Both the position numbers and the translations under genes were made by a program. Positions 32,424-45,369 of a DNA stretch of 64,000 nucleotides are shown in pieces (the first letter of the stretch is position 1; every line of letters begins with the position of its first letter). Origin of the DNA: Canna indica (Eukaryota; Streptophyta; Magnoliopsida; Zingiberales; Cannaceae). A model generated the notes under the pieces. The model worked only from the letters and a program-made list of their open reading frames with translations, was not told the DNA's origin and did not search any database. Where the stretch lies: contig CP136895.1 of NCBI GenBank assembly GCA_034359265.1, forward strand, positions 51,850,001 to 51,914,000. Reading direction: 5' to 3'.

Positions 32424-33639
32424 TTATTTTTTAAAATTTTTCAAAAACGAAAATTTCTTTTGTTAAGATAAACTCACTTTTAATCGTTGCCATTATTGAT
32501 ATTTGTTAAAAATACCATCATATTTTTTATAATATATTATATATAAATAACTAGTGTTTTAAATGAATTATATTTGCTAGTGCGAGTTTTGCCACAACTT
32601 TGCAAGAGCCAAAGGAGGTGATTGCATGGTTCATGAACCTATCCAAGGTCATATTATCTACTACATGCGGATTATCTTTACAACTAAAGAAGAGGCGAGC
32701 AATTCTTTCTAATTCATTTTAGACTCAATTTTTTTTGCTATCAAATCAGATTTTGTCATCCATTTTTAAAACACACAATATTTAGTAGCTTATCTAATTA
32801 AAATGCCTCTTCTTTTTGGTTGTTCCCATAGACCGTTTGTATTTTCATTTCTAATAAAAGTGTAGTCAATCTATCACTTATTCCAAAAAAATTAAGTTGT
32901 TAGTATGTTTTTCAGTAATATCAACTTGTTATTATAAAAGTGTAAATTATTGGCGTGGATGGTCTATGTGGATCACATACTTAGACAAAAGGAGAATTTG
33001 CTCATCATAAGAGATGATGGTGATACAACTCAGGAAATTGAGAGCATGAAAAAAAATTGATGGTAAACTTCCTAAAGGAGAGTAAAGGATTATTATATTC
33101 CCAAAAGAAAATAAGGTCAAAAGAAGATCGTGTAAATGAAATAGGCACACTGGAGGGGGAATCGTGTGTATTAGCATGAGTGAAACTAAATGACAATTTT
33201 CAATTCTAAGCAAGTATCAATGTTTGTATGAGTCTTGAGGTGTTAAGTTAATATTTAGTTTACTATTCCTTAGTTATTATTTTTTCATTAGAATGGTTTA
33301 ATAGAAGAATGGACCAAGCACAGTTTATATTTGGCTTTGGAATATTTTGATAAAAATATAAAAATTATATATGGAAAGGAAAGTTCATATTTTGCTAAGA
33401 AAATAAATAGCACCTATATAATTGTTACTAACATTCCTTATGTACATACATTGATTTTTTTTAGTAAAATAGTATATTCATATTTTTGTGTGTTAGAAAA
33501 CATGAATTTATATTTGGTTTTTAAATGTTTTGATATAGAATAAAATTTATATTTAGTTGAAGGAAAAGGATAACATGATCCTGCCTTATGCTAAGATGGT
33601 ATATTAACCCATTTAAAATATTTTAAAAAACTTTAAAAA

Positions 33640-33710
33640 GAAAATTTCAAGAATTGAACTCGGGACCTCTTGCACCAAAAGCAAGAATAATACCACTAGA
33701 CCAAATGCCC
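33640..33710 (-). pseudogene. tRNA-Pro pseudogene
   Basis: Clear tRNA-Pro relative: GGGCATTTGGTCTAGTGGTA start, anticodon stem CTTGC/GCAAG and T-arm CCGAGTTCAATTC. The anticodon loop is TTTTGGT, giving TTG instead of TGG, and the 3' acceptor strand no longer pairs with the 5' strand. Flanks are paralogous to those of the intact tRNA. Confidence 0.85.
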
Positions 33711-34078
33711 TAATTTAATATTATTTTATAAATGGAAAATTCTTTCATTGATAGTAAATTCACTTTCAATCATTGCCATAATTGATATTTGTTAAAAATT
33801 CCATATATAAAAGGAGGATCGAAACAATGGTTTTCAGCCAAATATCAAAAGGAAAATTTATCCACAGTGGATTAGGTTTTGAACTCCAAAATGATTTTAA
33901 CAGAGTATATATAGCTTCAACAATAAATTATTCAATATGTCACATTTATCAACAATATTATTTTTTCCATTTCTCTCATCAATTCCAATCAATTATAACG
34001 AAGCATCACATTACATATCTCGGTAATATATTTAACTACACATAATGATGCTTCTTATTCTTGTTGATGCTTTGTTTA

Positions 34079-35603
34079 TGTTGGCGTAAGGTTTTCAATC
34101 TTGGTATTAATCTTGATTTTGATGATAATATATATGGAACTAATGATTTTCTGATGAGTTAATTTTCAAATTCCATATCAGTTAGCGCACGACATCCCCG
34201 ATCGAAAAAATTAAAGAAATAAGAGAAATCGGCAATGACGATTGTCGACGCTTGAATTTCATCGGGAAAATAGAGTTTAGATATAGGGTGTCCATAATGT
34301 GTTGTAAATCCTCATGATGATGCATAGAAGCCAAAATACCAAACCCGAATCCCTAAACACGAAAACTCGGAAAATTAGAAAAGGCCCTAAAATTCACTAA
34401 GCCTAGGGAGCTCCTTGGAGGGCTATATGACCTAGATATTTTCTTGGCACCAAAACTGCCGATAATTATTCCTTAGATAAAAATTAGATAACGAGGTATT
34501 TTTAAGGAATTTTTCGAAGCCTTTAACCTACTCATACTTGACCCGGAAGTTTAGAAACTTTTCATTTTTCGAAATTTTGTCCTAGACCCCAAAAGTTAGA
34601 TTTTGATTCTTAAGGATCTTGAATTTTTAGATATTTATATTGAATCCAAATGGGGGATAATCCTCATATAATATTTATGTTTTAAAGTTATTAACTTACG
34701 GAGAAGACATTTCGATCGATCGATCGATTAACTGAATGATGCTCGAAATGGGCAGTAGGCCTTCGGTCGGTCGACCGGCAAGCGACCGAGCATCGCCAAC
34801 GCGCAGAAAAATACTCGTTGACAAGCCTTGGTGTTTCGAGGGTTATGAATACCCATCCCAAACTCATTTCTAGCCTATCATTGATGCTTTCAAGCCTAAA
34901 AGTGTGATCCTAAGCATCTCTACAAGCTTTCATTGAGCCATCCTTGCAAGAATCCTAGTTTTGATCTCCACACCTTGATTTAGCCTTCAAGCTTCACCGA
35001 TTCATCATCTTAAGGCATTAAGAGGACTAGAGAGTTTTCTTTGGAGCTAAGTATTTGTTGTATTATTTATTTGCTCCATTGTTTATATATTTTGTGGTTT
35101 ATTTTCATTGTATATCATTGGTGTAAACCTAGAGTGCTAGGTTGATTGAGTCAGTGGTTGCCTTGGTGTTAAGGCTTAAATCTATCATTGTAAACTTAAT
35201 TTACTAGGATTAGTTAAGTTGTCCTTAGGTTGAGGTGGGAGAGTGCTCTCAGTAGGAAGGCGGGATACTTTCAGGTGTGAAAGTGCCTTCGGTTTGAGAG
35301 CGGAGATTTTTCGGTGTAAAGTCCTCATTGTAAGAAAACTAATTAATTTAGTTGAACTAGATTGGAAATCCTAAGCGGGATGCTTAGGTGGTGGAGTTGG
35401 CATTGAGGCCGAACCACTATAAATCATTGTGTTAGCATTGATATTTTGTTCGTGTTTATTGTTTTATCATTAATCGCTTCCGCATTTGGTTGTTCAATTG
35501 TGAATTGCCTAAGTATTTTAAAGAAAACGTTTAAAATTGAATTAGGTAAAATTTTTAGTTAACACACAATTCATCCCCCTCCAGTGTGACCATTTCACCA
35601 ACC
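34079..35603 (+). repeat. Sirevirus-type solo LTR, target duplication GTTTA
   Basis: 1.5-kb LTR beginning TGTTGGCGTAAGG and ending CCAGTGTGACCATTTCACCAACC, recognisably related to the LTRs at 2394 and 8008: gatgataa near the start, cggtcgaccggc palindromes (about 34766-34782), degenerate hairpin and TATA region (about 34797-34855), GGCCGAACCACTATAAATCA near the end. GTTTA flanks both sides (34074-34078, 35604-35608). Unit 3 has the unoccupied site near 41243. No internal region is left. Confidence 0.9.
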
Positions 35604-35888
35604 GTTTATATAGGTATTAACTTTATTATAATTATCATTATCATTATCTAGCGTGAATATGTGACATATAGAATCACTTGTATATATTACGTTAACGATG
35701 CCTTCAAAGAAACTAATTTGTTATTCAGCAAAATCATATTGTGAATAATTAATTTCTTGATGTATATATTGAATCATATTTGTTAAATACAGTGATTTAA
35801 GAATACATGCATATATTCAAATTAAGATTCACATGAATATGTTCAAGTCAATTTCTTTATTCGGCTGAAATTTACAAACATAAAAACT

Positions 35889-36221
35889 AGAAAAAATCAT
35901 ACTTTTGATCCCCACAATTTACCTTAATTTTGGTTTTAATTTTTATCCCCGCACTTTATTTACGTTTAGAATTTTAATCCTCGTACTTTACATGAGACCT
36001 AAACGGAGCTAACGTGGATAACATATGTTAACTGGACAATGCTGACGTGGAGTTTGCAGAGAGCAATTTTGTAAACTATGAAGACTAAAATCAAAAAAAT
36101 TTGCGGGGACCAAATTCTAAACGGAAATAAAGTACGACGACTAAAATCAAAATTTTGAAACTATATGGACTAAAATTAAAATTAGGATAAACTATGGGGA
36201 TCAAAAGTATGATTTTCCCTA
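35889..36221. mobile_element. Foldback MITE, about 330 bp
   Basis: Long imperfect inverted repeats of about 140-150 bp: both ends read inward AG..AAAATCATACTTTTGATCCCC, followed by alternating 'ttagtc..actaaaat' tracts. The centre contains GCTAACGTGG...CTGACGTGG. Such 'ggaccaaa/ttttggtcc' long-arm elements are often MULE-related; the target duplication is ambiguous (near-match AAAAACT/AAAAATT), so the class is tentative. Confidence 0.75.
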
Positions 36222-36720
36222 AAAATTAAGAATACATGCATATATTATGAATACGCAGAATTTAAATTATAATTAATTCATTGATTTTTTTTTTCAAAAT
36301 TATTATATTATTATACTTTATAAAGAATGTATAATTAATTTCATTATAATTAATTTCTTGAATGCTAAATGATTGGTGCAGTTTAAAATTAATATTTGAA
36401 ATCTATTCAGATTAAAAAAAGATCATTTGTTGGGTAATGCTTTGACTAGAGAAAAGCATGTGGTACGTTGGACTCACTTCGTTGGACTCACACCTCAGCA
36501 TATGTTCACCTCAAAATTAAATAAAGAGAGAAAAAATTAAAAAAATATAAACACATCATGGGGTGCGAGTCCATGGACTCGTACCCGACATAGAATTAAT
36601 TGCCTTCCAAATTCACTGCGTGTAAAATTTAAATATTAATTCCTATAAGCCTCAATTTAATATGAATTCCAGTTAATGTTTAACTATTTAGGAATGGATA
36701 GCAACGATGATATCAATATT

Positions 36721-37692
36721 ATATTTGAGATCTATTCAAATACAAGAATGTTAATATTCTAGGTTTAAATAATCCCAATATTTTTAATATTTATTTGTTA
36801 ATTTATTAATTAATTTTTAAAAATTAATGTTAATTAATTAATTATGATTATTTTATTTTATTTCTTGTTAATGTTAATATGTTAATTAGGGTTTTATGTT
36901 AATATTAATATTATTTAGTGTTAATTCAACTAGTGTTAGTCCAATACTCAAGCCGATAAAATTAAACCATTGTGGACGCTGGTGCCGGCGTTGGGGCTGA
37001 AACCTATGGACTCGTGCCGACGTTCATTGTGTACTCGTGCCACTGTGGACTCGCGTCAGCATCCACAAACTTAGAAAATAATCATCCATCTGACGAGTTG
37101 ATACGCTTCACGTACGCATCGACGAGTTGGATATGATTTAGCAAAATCTTAGATACATTCGGGGGTTATATGTTCGTGTAAACGAAGTAGATGATCTTTT
37201 ATACTACGTACAACCCTTGAATTGTCCCTAATAGGACAATTTGGGAAAATAGTTATTTGTATTGCACTTAGTTGTTTCTTTAACCGTTAACTCATTCATA
37301 AATTTTGGCTATTGTATCTCCCTTATTCTCCGATACGCGCCCAGATGATATGCGTATTCAGAGAACTATAGGGAGATACTGTCGAAATTTAGAATGAAGT
37401 TAATGACTAAAAGAAATAGTTAGTGCAATATGAATAACATGAATCCCGAATGGAATAGGACCATCTCATCTAAAGACATTAACTGAAGATATTGTCATTG
37501 ATTGACAGAATCATGTCGAGCAATCGAAGTTGGATGTAAGTACGTTTTGATCATGGAGCTTTAACGAATGAGTTTCGATTAGGCATAACTTACTTCCTAA
37601 ATTTCGCCTATTCGAATGGAAAATTCGTTAGCGGTGATAAAATTCGATGTCCGTGTCGTAATTGCACGAATGCACTATTTTTGGATCGAGAA
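36721..37692 (+). mobile_element. CACTA fragment with transposase-associated domain
   Basis: Contains a CACTA-like repeated stretch (36975-37070, 'actcgtgcc / actgtggactcg') and, at 37509-37690, a plus-strand frame opening MSSNRSWM and continuing LTNEFRLGITYFLNFAYSNG, then DKIRCPCRNCTN and a FLDRETI end. This is the N-terminal transposase-associated domain (PF13963) of plant En/Spm transposases, a Cys-containing domain found at the start of TnpD-type proteins. A stop interrupts it after MSSNRSWM, and it is cut at 37692 by repeat unit 3. Confidence 0.75.
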
Positions 37693-38296
37693 ACTATCAC
37701 TCAAAGGAGAGTAAGGGATTATTATATTTCCAAAAGAAAATCTGAAGGCCAAAAGAAAATGGTGTAAATGAAATAGGCACACTACGGGGGAATAGTGTGT
37801 AGCATTAGTGAACTACTAAATGACAATTTTCAATTCTTCAAGTATCAATGTCTGCATGAGTCTTGAGGTGTGAAGTTAATATTTAGTTTATTATTCCTAA
37901 ATTATTATTTTTTCATTAGAATGGTTTATAGAAGAATGAACCAAGCATGATTTGTATTTAGCTTTGAAATATTTTGATAAAAATATAAAAATTACATTAT
38001 CAAAATAAAAAAATTATATATTGAAAGGAAAGTTCATATTTTGCTAAGAAAATAAATAGCACTTATATAATTGTTACTAACTTAATTCCTTAGGTACATA
38101 GTACATTGATTTTTTTAAAGTAAAATAGTATATTCATATTTTTGTGTGTTAGAAAACATGAATTTATATTTGGTTTTTAAATGTTTTGATAAAAAAAAAT
38201 CATATTTAGTTGAAGAAAAAGGATAACATGATCCTGCCTTATGCTAATATGGTATATAAACCCATTTTTAAAAATATAAAAAGAAAACTACAAAAC

Positions 38297-38367
38297 GGCC
38301 ATTTTGAGAATCAAACACAAGATCCTTCACACCAAAAGCAAGAATCATACCACTAGACCAAATACCC
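38297..38367 (-). pseudogene. tRNA-Pro pseudogene
   Basis: Third copy: GGGTATTTGGTCTAGTGGTA start and the same altered TTTTGGT anticodon loop as at 33640, a T arm mutated on one side, and a mismatched acceptor stem. The shared loop change suggests this and the 33640 copy come from one already altered ancestor. Confidence 0.82.
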
Positions 38368-38612
38368 TCATTTTTTTAATTACTTTATAAATGAAAATTT
38401 GTTTTATTAATAGTAAACTCGCTTTCAAACATTTTCATTATTGATATTTGTTAAAAATGTCATCGCTATTTTTATATGATGTCCTATATAAATATTTATC
38501 TATATATAAAAGGAGAACCGTAAGAATCGTTTTCAGCCAAATGTCAAAAGGAGAACTTATCCATGTGGATCACTTTTTGAATTCCACAATGATTTTGACA
38601 AAGTATATATAG

Positions 38613-41061
38613 TGTCACGCCCCAATTTACAAGATCGTGTGACCGGCCAGAGTACGCGGTCGTACTACGAAGCCTACCATTGCACACACATACCATGCAA
38701 CATAACTGACACAACTGGAGTAAAAGTACTAATGATCCTCAATGCATAAGTAAATAAGATTAAAGTTGAATAACAGACTCCAAAATTTTATAGTATGAGA
38801 CAACAACTCCATATGCAAGAAATAAATGACTCAACTACACGACTACGCCTCAACCAAGCTTGTTACGAGATCTACGGTGCGAGCTTGTTTCCCCAGCCGC
38901 GTCATGTCAACATAGTCGTACCTCACTGGTCAGGCTCTGCAAGACAACATAAATAAAATGACGAGTCCCTAAGGAACTCAATGAGTGGCTCTATTAAGCC
39001 TCCACTTAATCCCAAATGTAAGTATAAGAAGCATGATCAACTCCAAGCAAATACTAAATTAAAATGATTTATAAATAATATCATTCATTATAAAGTCACA
39101 TGCTCAGGAAACCACAACCACTTGGCCCATGCCGGCCTAATTCAAAATCGTACATTTACTTGGCCCAAACCGGCCTAACATAGCAAGCAACGAGTCAATC
39201 TCTAGAAACTCTATCTATCGAGCCTCTCGTCTAGGTCCTTTGAACTAGAATGGCCTACTAGTTTCGGCGCTCCCTCCGAATGGAAATAGTCCATACAACC
39301 AAATCCACTCAGGTCTAACGTTAGTGTGGCTCACTGACGCAATCTCAAGACCCATGCCACTTGGGCCTAACGTCGGCGTGGCTCACCGACGCAATCTCAT
39401 GTCCCATAATCCACTCGCTAAGTCGGGCAATAACTTTACCAGCTAAAAACACTTCTCAGCTCGGCCATCATCCATCCACAATCAAAAACACAAGCAATAT
39501 CACTATATAGTACATGAAAGTACAAGAAAATAATTCACATCGACAACTCGGGTACGTGCCCTCGCGCCCCAACCCGACCTTCTCTTGGCCCAAATATCTC
39601 GGCTTTATACCCTATTACCCAGATGGGAGATTTTCGGCCTACCTCAAGCTAATTTTCAGCATGTACTACGTTATTCCAACCCACATTAATTGATCTCAAT
39701 ACGCATTGTTTAACTTTGGCATCTACTTAGAATTTCGGCATGTGTTGTATACAACATAATAATCACATTTCATTATTTACCAGGTAAACTCAGCGTGTAT
39801 GGAGTAATTCCAGCAAACCACGAATAATTTCAGCATTAATAAACAATTTCAGCATACCATATTATACTCAAGAAATTTCAAATTTCCTCATGTAAAAGCC
39901 TACTATAAAATTTCAGATATAAAAATAGCTATAAGCCTATAAATTTTGGCCCATGTTTCCATACCAAATCCAAGTTTTCAGTGAGTGTTGCACGACTACA
40001 AGGAATCAATTTTCAGGGACAATTTATCAGTCCTACAGAGAGCCGACCCTAGCAGCCCCATCCTCGCAGATGAGGGTATGGCCGCATGGATTTAAATTGG
40101 CATCCTCCGACTCAACTAAACCAATCACCGACCACCTTTCTCGCGCGACAACCTAGATTATGGAACTACCCTAATCACTTGGTCGGCCTTGGGTTACCCT
40201 AAAGTTGCCCTACCCGACCACTCCTAGGAGAATTCCATTCCTCGGCTGAAGAACAATACAAGGAACATCTAAATTGAATTTATACCTCTTTTTCCTAATC
40301 CCAAACCAACCAGCTCTAAGGAAGAATATGGCTGCCCTAACCCTAGCGTACCATCCAAATATCTCATCCAAAATTAAACACTTCCAATTTGCTAATTAAC
40401 CAAAACTAAGCCAATAAATCAATGAAAAATCTGGCATGACCTTCCCTAATTCATACCCCAACTGGCCAGCCCTAAATCTTTCAAGAAAACAAACCAAACC
40501 TCGAAGAAACACGAAATTGATCACATCACGAACTCTAACTATCCAAAACCATCAAGAAATCAAAGAACAACTCAAGGAAATTTCGGATTCCATCACACTA
40601 CAACAATGATCGGCCATAAAGGCCTATTCCTCAACTTAGAAACCAAAAACCACTCACCTAAATTATGACGAAGAAGGGCAGAAGATGATGAAAAAGGATT
40701 CTCGCGACTCCAATCTCTAGCGACGATGAGAACTCTGACCATCAGGTTGCGTCAATCACCCACTCCCCTTGCTGTCTCGTCATCCGTGAGACTCTACCCC
40801 GGTCGTACGGTCGGGTGGGTATTTTAATTTAATTTTTTTTAAAAACCATTATGCCCACTAAACTTAAGCTCAACCTATTTGACTCAAAACACGTCCAAAT
40901 TGAGTTCCGGTTGAACCCTCAGACTCGGGTCAAGCCCAACTCGAACCCGACATCAATATAAGTCGCGCCTTCCGGTGATTTGCTCGACCCGCTCCGGCGC
41001 ACCTCCAAATCATGCCGCTAAAACAAAAGATAAAAAATCCATTAAAATTGCGGGTATTACA
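38613..41061 (-). repeat. Tekay-type gypsy solo LTR, target duplication TATAG
   Basis: 2449 bp, TGTCACGCCCC ... GGTATTACA on the plus strand, so the LTR reads on the minus strand. It is related to the 2.3-kb LTRs at 54136-64000: the minus strand has TGCAGAGCCTGACCAGTGAGGTACGAC-like sequence (about 38950-38915) matching 56090-56115, and both ends match (TGTAATACCCG start, GGGGCGTGACA end). TATAG flanks both sides (38608-38612, 41062-41066). Unit 2 keeps the empty site (TATATATAGCTTCAACAAT, about 33907). Internal short frames are chance. Confidence 0.92.
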
Positions 41062-41619
41062 TATAGCTTCAACAATAAACTATTAAATGTTTCACATTTA
41101 TCAACAATATTTTTTTTCTATTTATTTGTATCAATTCCAATGAAATTTAAAATTTAAAATATAATGAAGCATCACATTACAAAATTCAGTAATATATTTA
41201 ACTACACTTAATGATGCTTCATATCCTTGGTGATGATTCATTTACAGAGGTATTAAGTTCATGATAATTATCATTATCATTATCTAGCATGAATATGCGA
41301 CATACAGAATCACATGTATATATTATGTTATTAATGCCTTCAAAAAATTAATTTGTTATTCAGCATAATCATATTATGAATAATTAATTTCTTGATGTAC
41401 ATATTGAATCATATTCGTTAAATGCATGTGATTTAAGAATCACATGCATATATTCAAATTAAGAATCACATGTATATATTATGAATATGCGGAATTTAAA
41501 TTATAATTAATTTCTTGATTTTTCAAAATTATTAGGTTATTTTACTTTATAAAGAATGTATAATTTAATTTCTTGAATACTGAATGATTGGTGCAGTTTG
41601 AGATCTACTCAGATACAAA

Positions 41620-42212
41620 ATAGCGAGTCCCACCTGTGCCTTTCTCTCTATTCATTTAACAAAGAGATAGAAAGAGAAAGACATAGAGTGGGATGTAAGT
41701 CAACTGGACTTGAGTCCAGCATAGAGTAAACCATATTTGAGATCTATTCAAGGTTTATTCCATGCTGGGTGCGAGTCATGTGGACTCACACCCTATTTTG
41801 TGTGTTTCTCTTTTTATCTCTTCATTAAATGAAGAGAGAGAAAGTTGAGAGAAAGACACAAGTTGAGTGCGAGTCTAATCCATTGGACTCTCACCTAGCA
41901 TAAAAATCATCTCTATTGGTTTATTCTAGGCTGGGTGCGAGTCCAGTGGACTCACACCCTTTTTTGTTACTTTATCTTTCTATCTCTTCATTAAATGAAG
42001 AAAGAGAAAGTTATAGAGAGAGAGAAATATAGGTTGGGTGCGAGTCTAGTGGACTCGCACCCAGAATAAAAACCACATTTATTCTATACTGGGTGCGAGT
42101 TCGGTGTGAGTGGACTGACACCCAATTTTGTATCTTTATCTTTCTATCTCTTCATTAAATAAAGAGAGAGAAAGACATAAGTTGGGTGTGATTCCACTCA
42201 GCATAGAAACCA
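41620..42212. repeat. Array of four foldback MITE-like units
   Basis: Four units of about 115-155 bp (about 41620-41732, 41750-41903, 41918-42070, 42076-42212). Each has arms reading TTATTC.ATGCTGGGTGCGAGTC and GACTCGCACCCAGCATAGAATAA, and a centre CTCTTCATTAAATGAAGAG that is itself palindromic. The arms also contain small palindromes (GAGTCCA.TGGACTC). A degraded single unit is at 36469-36593 in repeat unit 2. Confidence 0.85.
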
Positions 42213-42369
42213 CCTCTATTTGTTTATTGGGCGATGCTTTGATATAGAGAAAAGCATGTGGCAACACATTTATTAATGTCGTCGATTCACTGCATGTAAA
42301 ATTTAAGTATCAATTCCTATAGGTCTCAACATAATATGAATTTTAATTGATATTTAACTATTTAGGGAT

Positions 42370-43738
42370 GGATGTAAAATATACTCGTGCGGCGAAGGGC
42401 GACAACGTTTTTCCCTCTGGGGCGACATTTCTCGCTGACTCTCGTCGACCGCCGCCTGACCCTCCCGATGATCCCATGACGCTTCTCTCGCCCCCTCCTC
42501 CCCCTCCTGACTCGGTAGTGCTTGTCTCCACCCCTCTTCCATCTTCGTTTGTGGAGAAAGGTTCTTCCTCTGGAAACCTTAATCTCGACTCATCACCGAT
42601 GGATACATCTAGTATTTCTCCTTCACCCATTGCTTTTAATACTATGCCTAAGTCTAGTTTGGACTTGGATCTCTCTATTACTTTTGGTAAATCTCAAACC
42701 CCTAATTTGGATTTTTCACTGATGGATGTTTCTGGCATGGATTCTTTGATTCCCATTTCTAATATTTCGTCTGTGTCTTGCATGGTTTCAAAATTCTTGG
42801 CTTTTTCTTTTAAAAATTGTAACCCTAATTCTCAGATTTCTCTGAACGTTGCTTCTGGTTTGATGTGTCTCCTTCTGTTAACTAACATATTTCGCCCCCT
42901 CTTTCTCGTGGTTTCATGAATTCTTTGGCTCCGAAGGGAAACGCTAATTCTATTTCAGTTAAAGGGAATGGGGATGCTTCTTCTACTAGGCCTAGTTTTC
43001 CCTCTAAAAGTAGTAAATGGCTTCCGAAGTTTTTACCTCTACTTTACTATTTTTATGCATGATAAAAAATTTGTTTTTACCAAAAGCTCTACCCCTCTAC
43101 ACACGGCTGTGAACCGTAAACCTAATTCCAATATGCAAGGTGATACTTCTTCTAATTTTCATAAAGCTTCTATTGTGAATATAGTTAATGCTTCTAGTTC
43201 GGCCAATAATGGTCGTACCCCTTTCTTGTAGTCAAATCTTTCTTCATTACAATCGCAGCCTCGATCTTGGTCGCGGGTTCTTATTGGTAAATCTCCCCTT
43301 AAGCCTTGTTCTACTAATCTTGCTACTCTTAAAAGTATTGAATCCAATGTCACTAGTAAAGTTCATTTTACTAATGAGAAAGTGTAGGCTTGGAGATAGC
43401 CTTGGGAATCTAGCCTAATTGGTAAATTCTTGGGCAAGCCTCCTTCTTTATATGTTGTCCATATATTGGCCCAAAAGCCTAAAGGTAAATTTGGTTTTAT
43501 TTCTATTTTAGATTTAGAGGAGAATTTTTTTGTTTATAAGTTCTCTTCTTTTGAAAATGCTACTTCTATTATTACTGAAGGGGCCCTTGGAGGTGATGTT
43601 ATTAGATTAATTTCTTGGAAACCTCTTTTCTGTCTTTGGAAAGAGGAATTTACTCATGCTCCTGTATTGATTAGAATACATGGTCTTCCTCCTGAATTTT
43701 GGAGCCATGAATCTGTTTATTTTATTGCTAATAGTGTG
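42370..43738 (+). pseudogene. L1-type LINE, 5' end and ORF1 (block B)
   Basis: Starts near ATG 42368-42370 with a Pro-rich N-terminus (SRRPPPDPPDDP, PPPPPPDS), as in many plant L1 ORF1 proteins. A stop at 42919, then further frames, and finally the DUF4283-like domain: LGKPPSLYVV, KPKGKFGFISILDLEENFFVYKFSS, EEFTHAPVLIRIHGLPPEFWSHES (about 43428-43720) in nearly clean frame. ORF1 binds nucleic acid in the LINE particle. Cut at 43738 by the gypsy LTR at the same base as block A. ORF2 is absent. Confidence 0.78.
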
Positions 43739-45369
43739 TAAGGCTGAGGACCAGACACGATGAAAACTGAGCTCGCGATAAGTGCGCTTAGGGTCGTTGA
43801 GGGTGTAGGAGCCCGAGATAGGAACTGAGGTTGGTGAGCCAGACTGGTGAAAACCGAGTTCTAGTCGCTTAAAGAGCCATTGGGTTGAGCTTGAGTAGGT
43901 GAAAACCAAGTCTCGATTGCTTAGGCTCTATCTTGGTTAAGCCGAGAGTAGGGAAGATTGACTGAGGTGGAATGGCGCATCACGTGGGTCAAGAGCCACT
44001 TCTGAGACCGTATAAATTCCTCCTACAAAGCATGCAATGATTGAGAGGGAGGTTAGACACAAAAGATGCGTGTGTAATAGAGAAAGCAACGTTGTTATGA
44101 AATAAAGATACATTATGCCGCATCGAGAGCTGGACTCGGCTTACACTAGGTAGGGCCTCATTAAAAACCTTCCACGGAGAAAACTCAGTGGGAAAAAACC
44201 ACCAACTAAGAAACAGAGTACCCTAGCCTTGTCGTAATTTACAGGGGAGGTTCTTAGCTATAATAAGCCTGCAGGGAGGCCATGTTCCAAGATCGTGAGA
44301 GTTCCCGCCTAGAGAGTTCTGTTATTCTATAGGCACATTTTTCGAGGACCTTTGTGATTTGATAGGGGCCTTCCTAGTTTGGGGCAAGCTTGCCTTCTCT
44401 GTGGTTCGATCTTTCATAGAATTAGATCGCCTTACGTAAAGTTTCTTGGTCTAACACATTTGTCATATTTATGGGCGATTGTGAGCTTCATTTCCTCTTC
44501 TCTAATTTTGGCGAGTTCTCACTCTTCTTCAATGAGGTCGAGTTCGGCGACTCGGGCTTCTGTGTTACCCTATTCCTCAAAAGTAATTCTGTAGAGGCTG
44601 GGTTTTGCGATCTCAACGGGGATCATGACCTCTACTCCGTAAATGAGGCGGTAAGGGGTTTCCGAGATGGAAGACTGAGTTGTTGTGTTCTACTACTATT
44701 GTCGTTGTCACCGACGGCTCACACCGTGCTGAGCCGTCGGTAACGACTATCACGGATGGTACGGACCGTGGCAAAACACCGTCACTAATGAGCGCCTCTT
44801 AGATAAGTTGTGACGGCCGCCCTCAGCCGTCACAAGTAATCATCAGCGACAGTTGCTCGTGTTGTTGTTGATTTAAACACATCAGTGACGGCCCAAGGCG
44901 ACTATCGCTGATTTAAACACATCAGTAGCGATTGAGAGCCGTCAGTGATATTATTTGCAACTGTGATATTTGGTACTGCCCAGACCATCAGCCATTTAAG
45001 ATACGCTTTCTGCCACGGCGTAATGATGGTCAGTCGTGGGTAAGCCGTGGCTGAAGTTATATCTTGTAACTAAAAAAAATTAAAATTTTGAAAATTCCTA
45101 TATACAATGATATTTATACATTACAATATATTTACAATCATATATTACAACGACAAAATATCATACACATACATTTTCAACCAACCATACAAATTTACTT
45201 AAATATCATCAATCTAAGCCTCAAACTAGAGGTAAACAAGTATCAAAATATCATATATACAACTATAAGTATATAAACAACTATAAGCCTAAAATCGAAG
45301 GCAAACAAGTATCAAAATATGAAATATAAAGTATAAACATATATCAAGTATCTAAGCCTCAAACGGAGG

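Larger units (their letters stand above)
30670..32575. repeat. tRNA-Pro repeat unit 1
   Basis: AT-rich unit containing the intact tRNA-Pro, the SINE and its nested element. Aligns with units 2 and 3 on both sides of the SINE (CCAAGCATGATTTATATTTGG at 31987; AAGGATAACATGAT at about 32291; ATTGATATTTGTTAAAAAT at 32495). Confidence 0.8.
33025..36720. repeat. tRNA-Pro repeat unit 2
   Basis: Paralogous to 37693-42370 over its whole length once insertions are removed. Holds a tRNA pseudogene, a Sirevirus solo LTR (34079-35603) and a foldback MITE (35889-36221). Open frames within it are short and not conserved between units. Confidence 0.82.
37693..42370. repeat. tRNA-Pro repeat unit 3
   Basis: Paralogous to unit 2; contains a tRNA pseudogene, a gypsy solo LTR (38613-41061) and an array of foldback units (41620-42212) where unit 2 has only one degraded unit (36469-36593). 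Joins LINE sequence at about 42370. Confidence 0.82.

Noticed and set aside
42358..42630. Minus-strand frames rich in Gly, Glu and Ser
   Set aside because: Shadows of the Pro-rich LINE ORF1 start on the plus strand.
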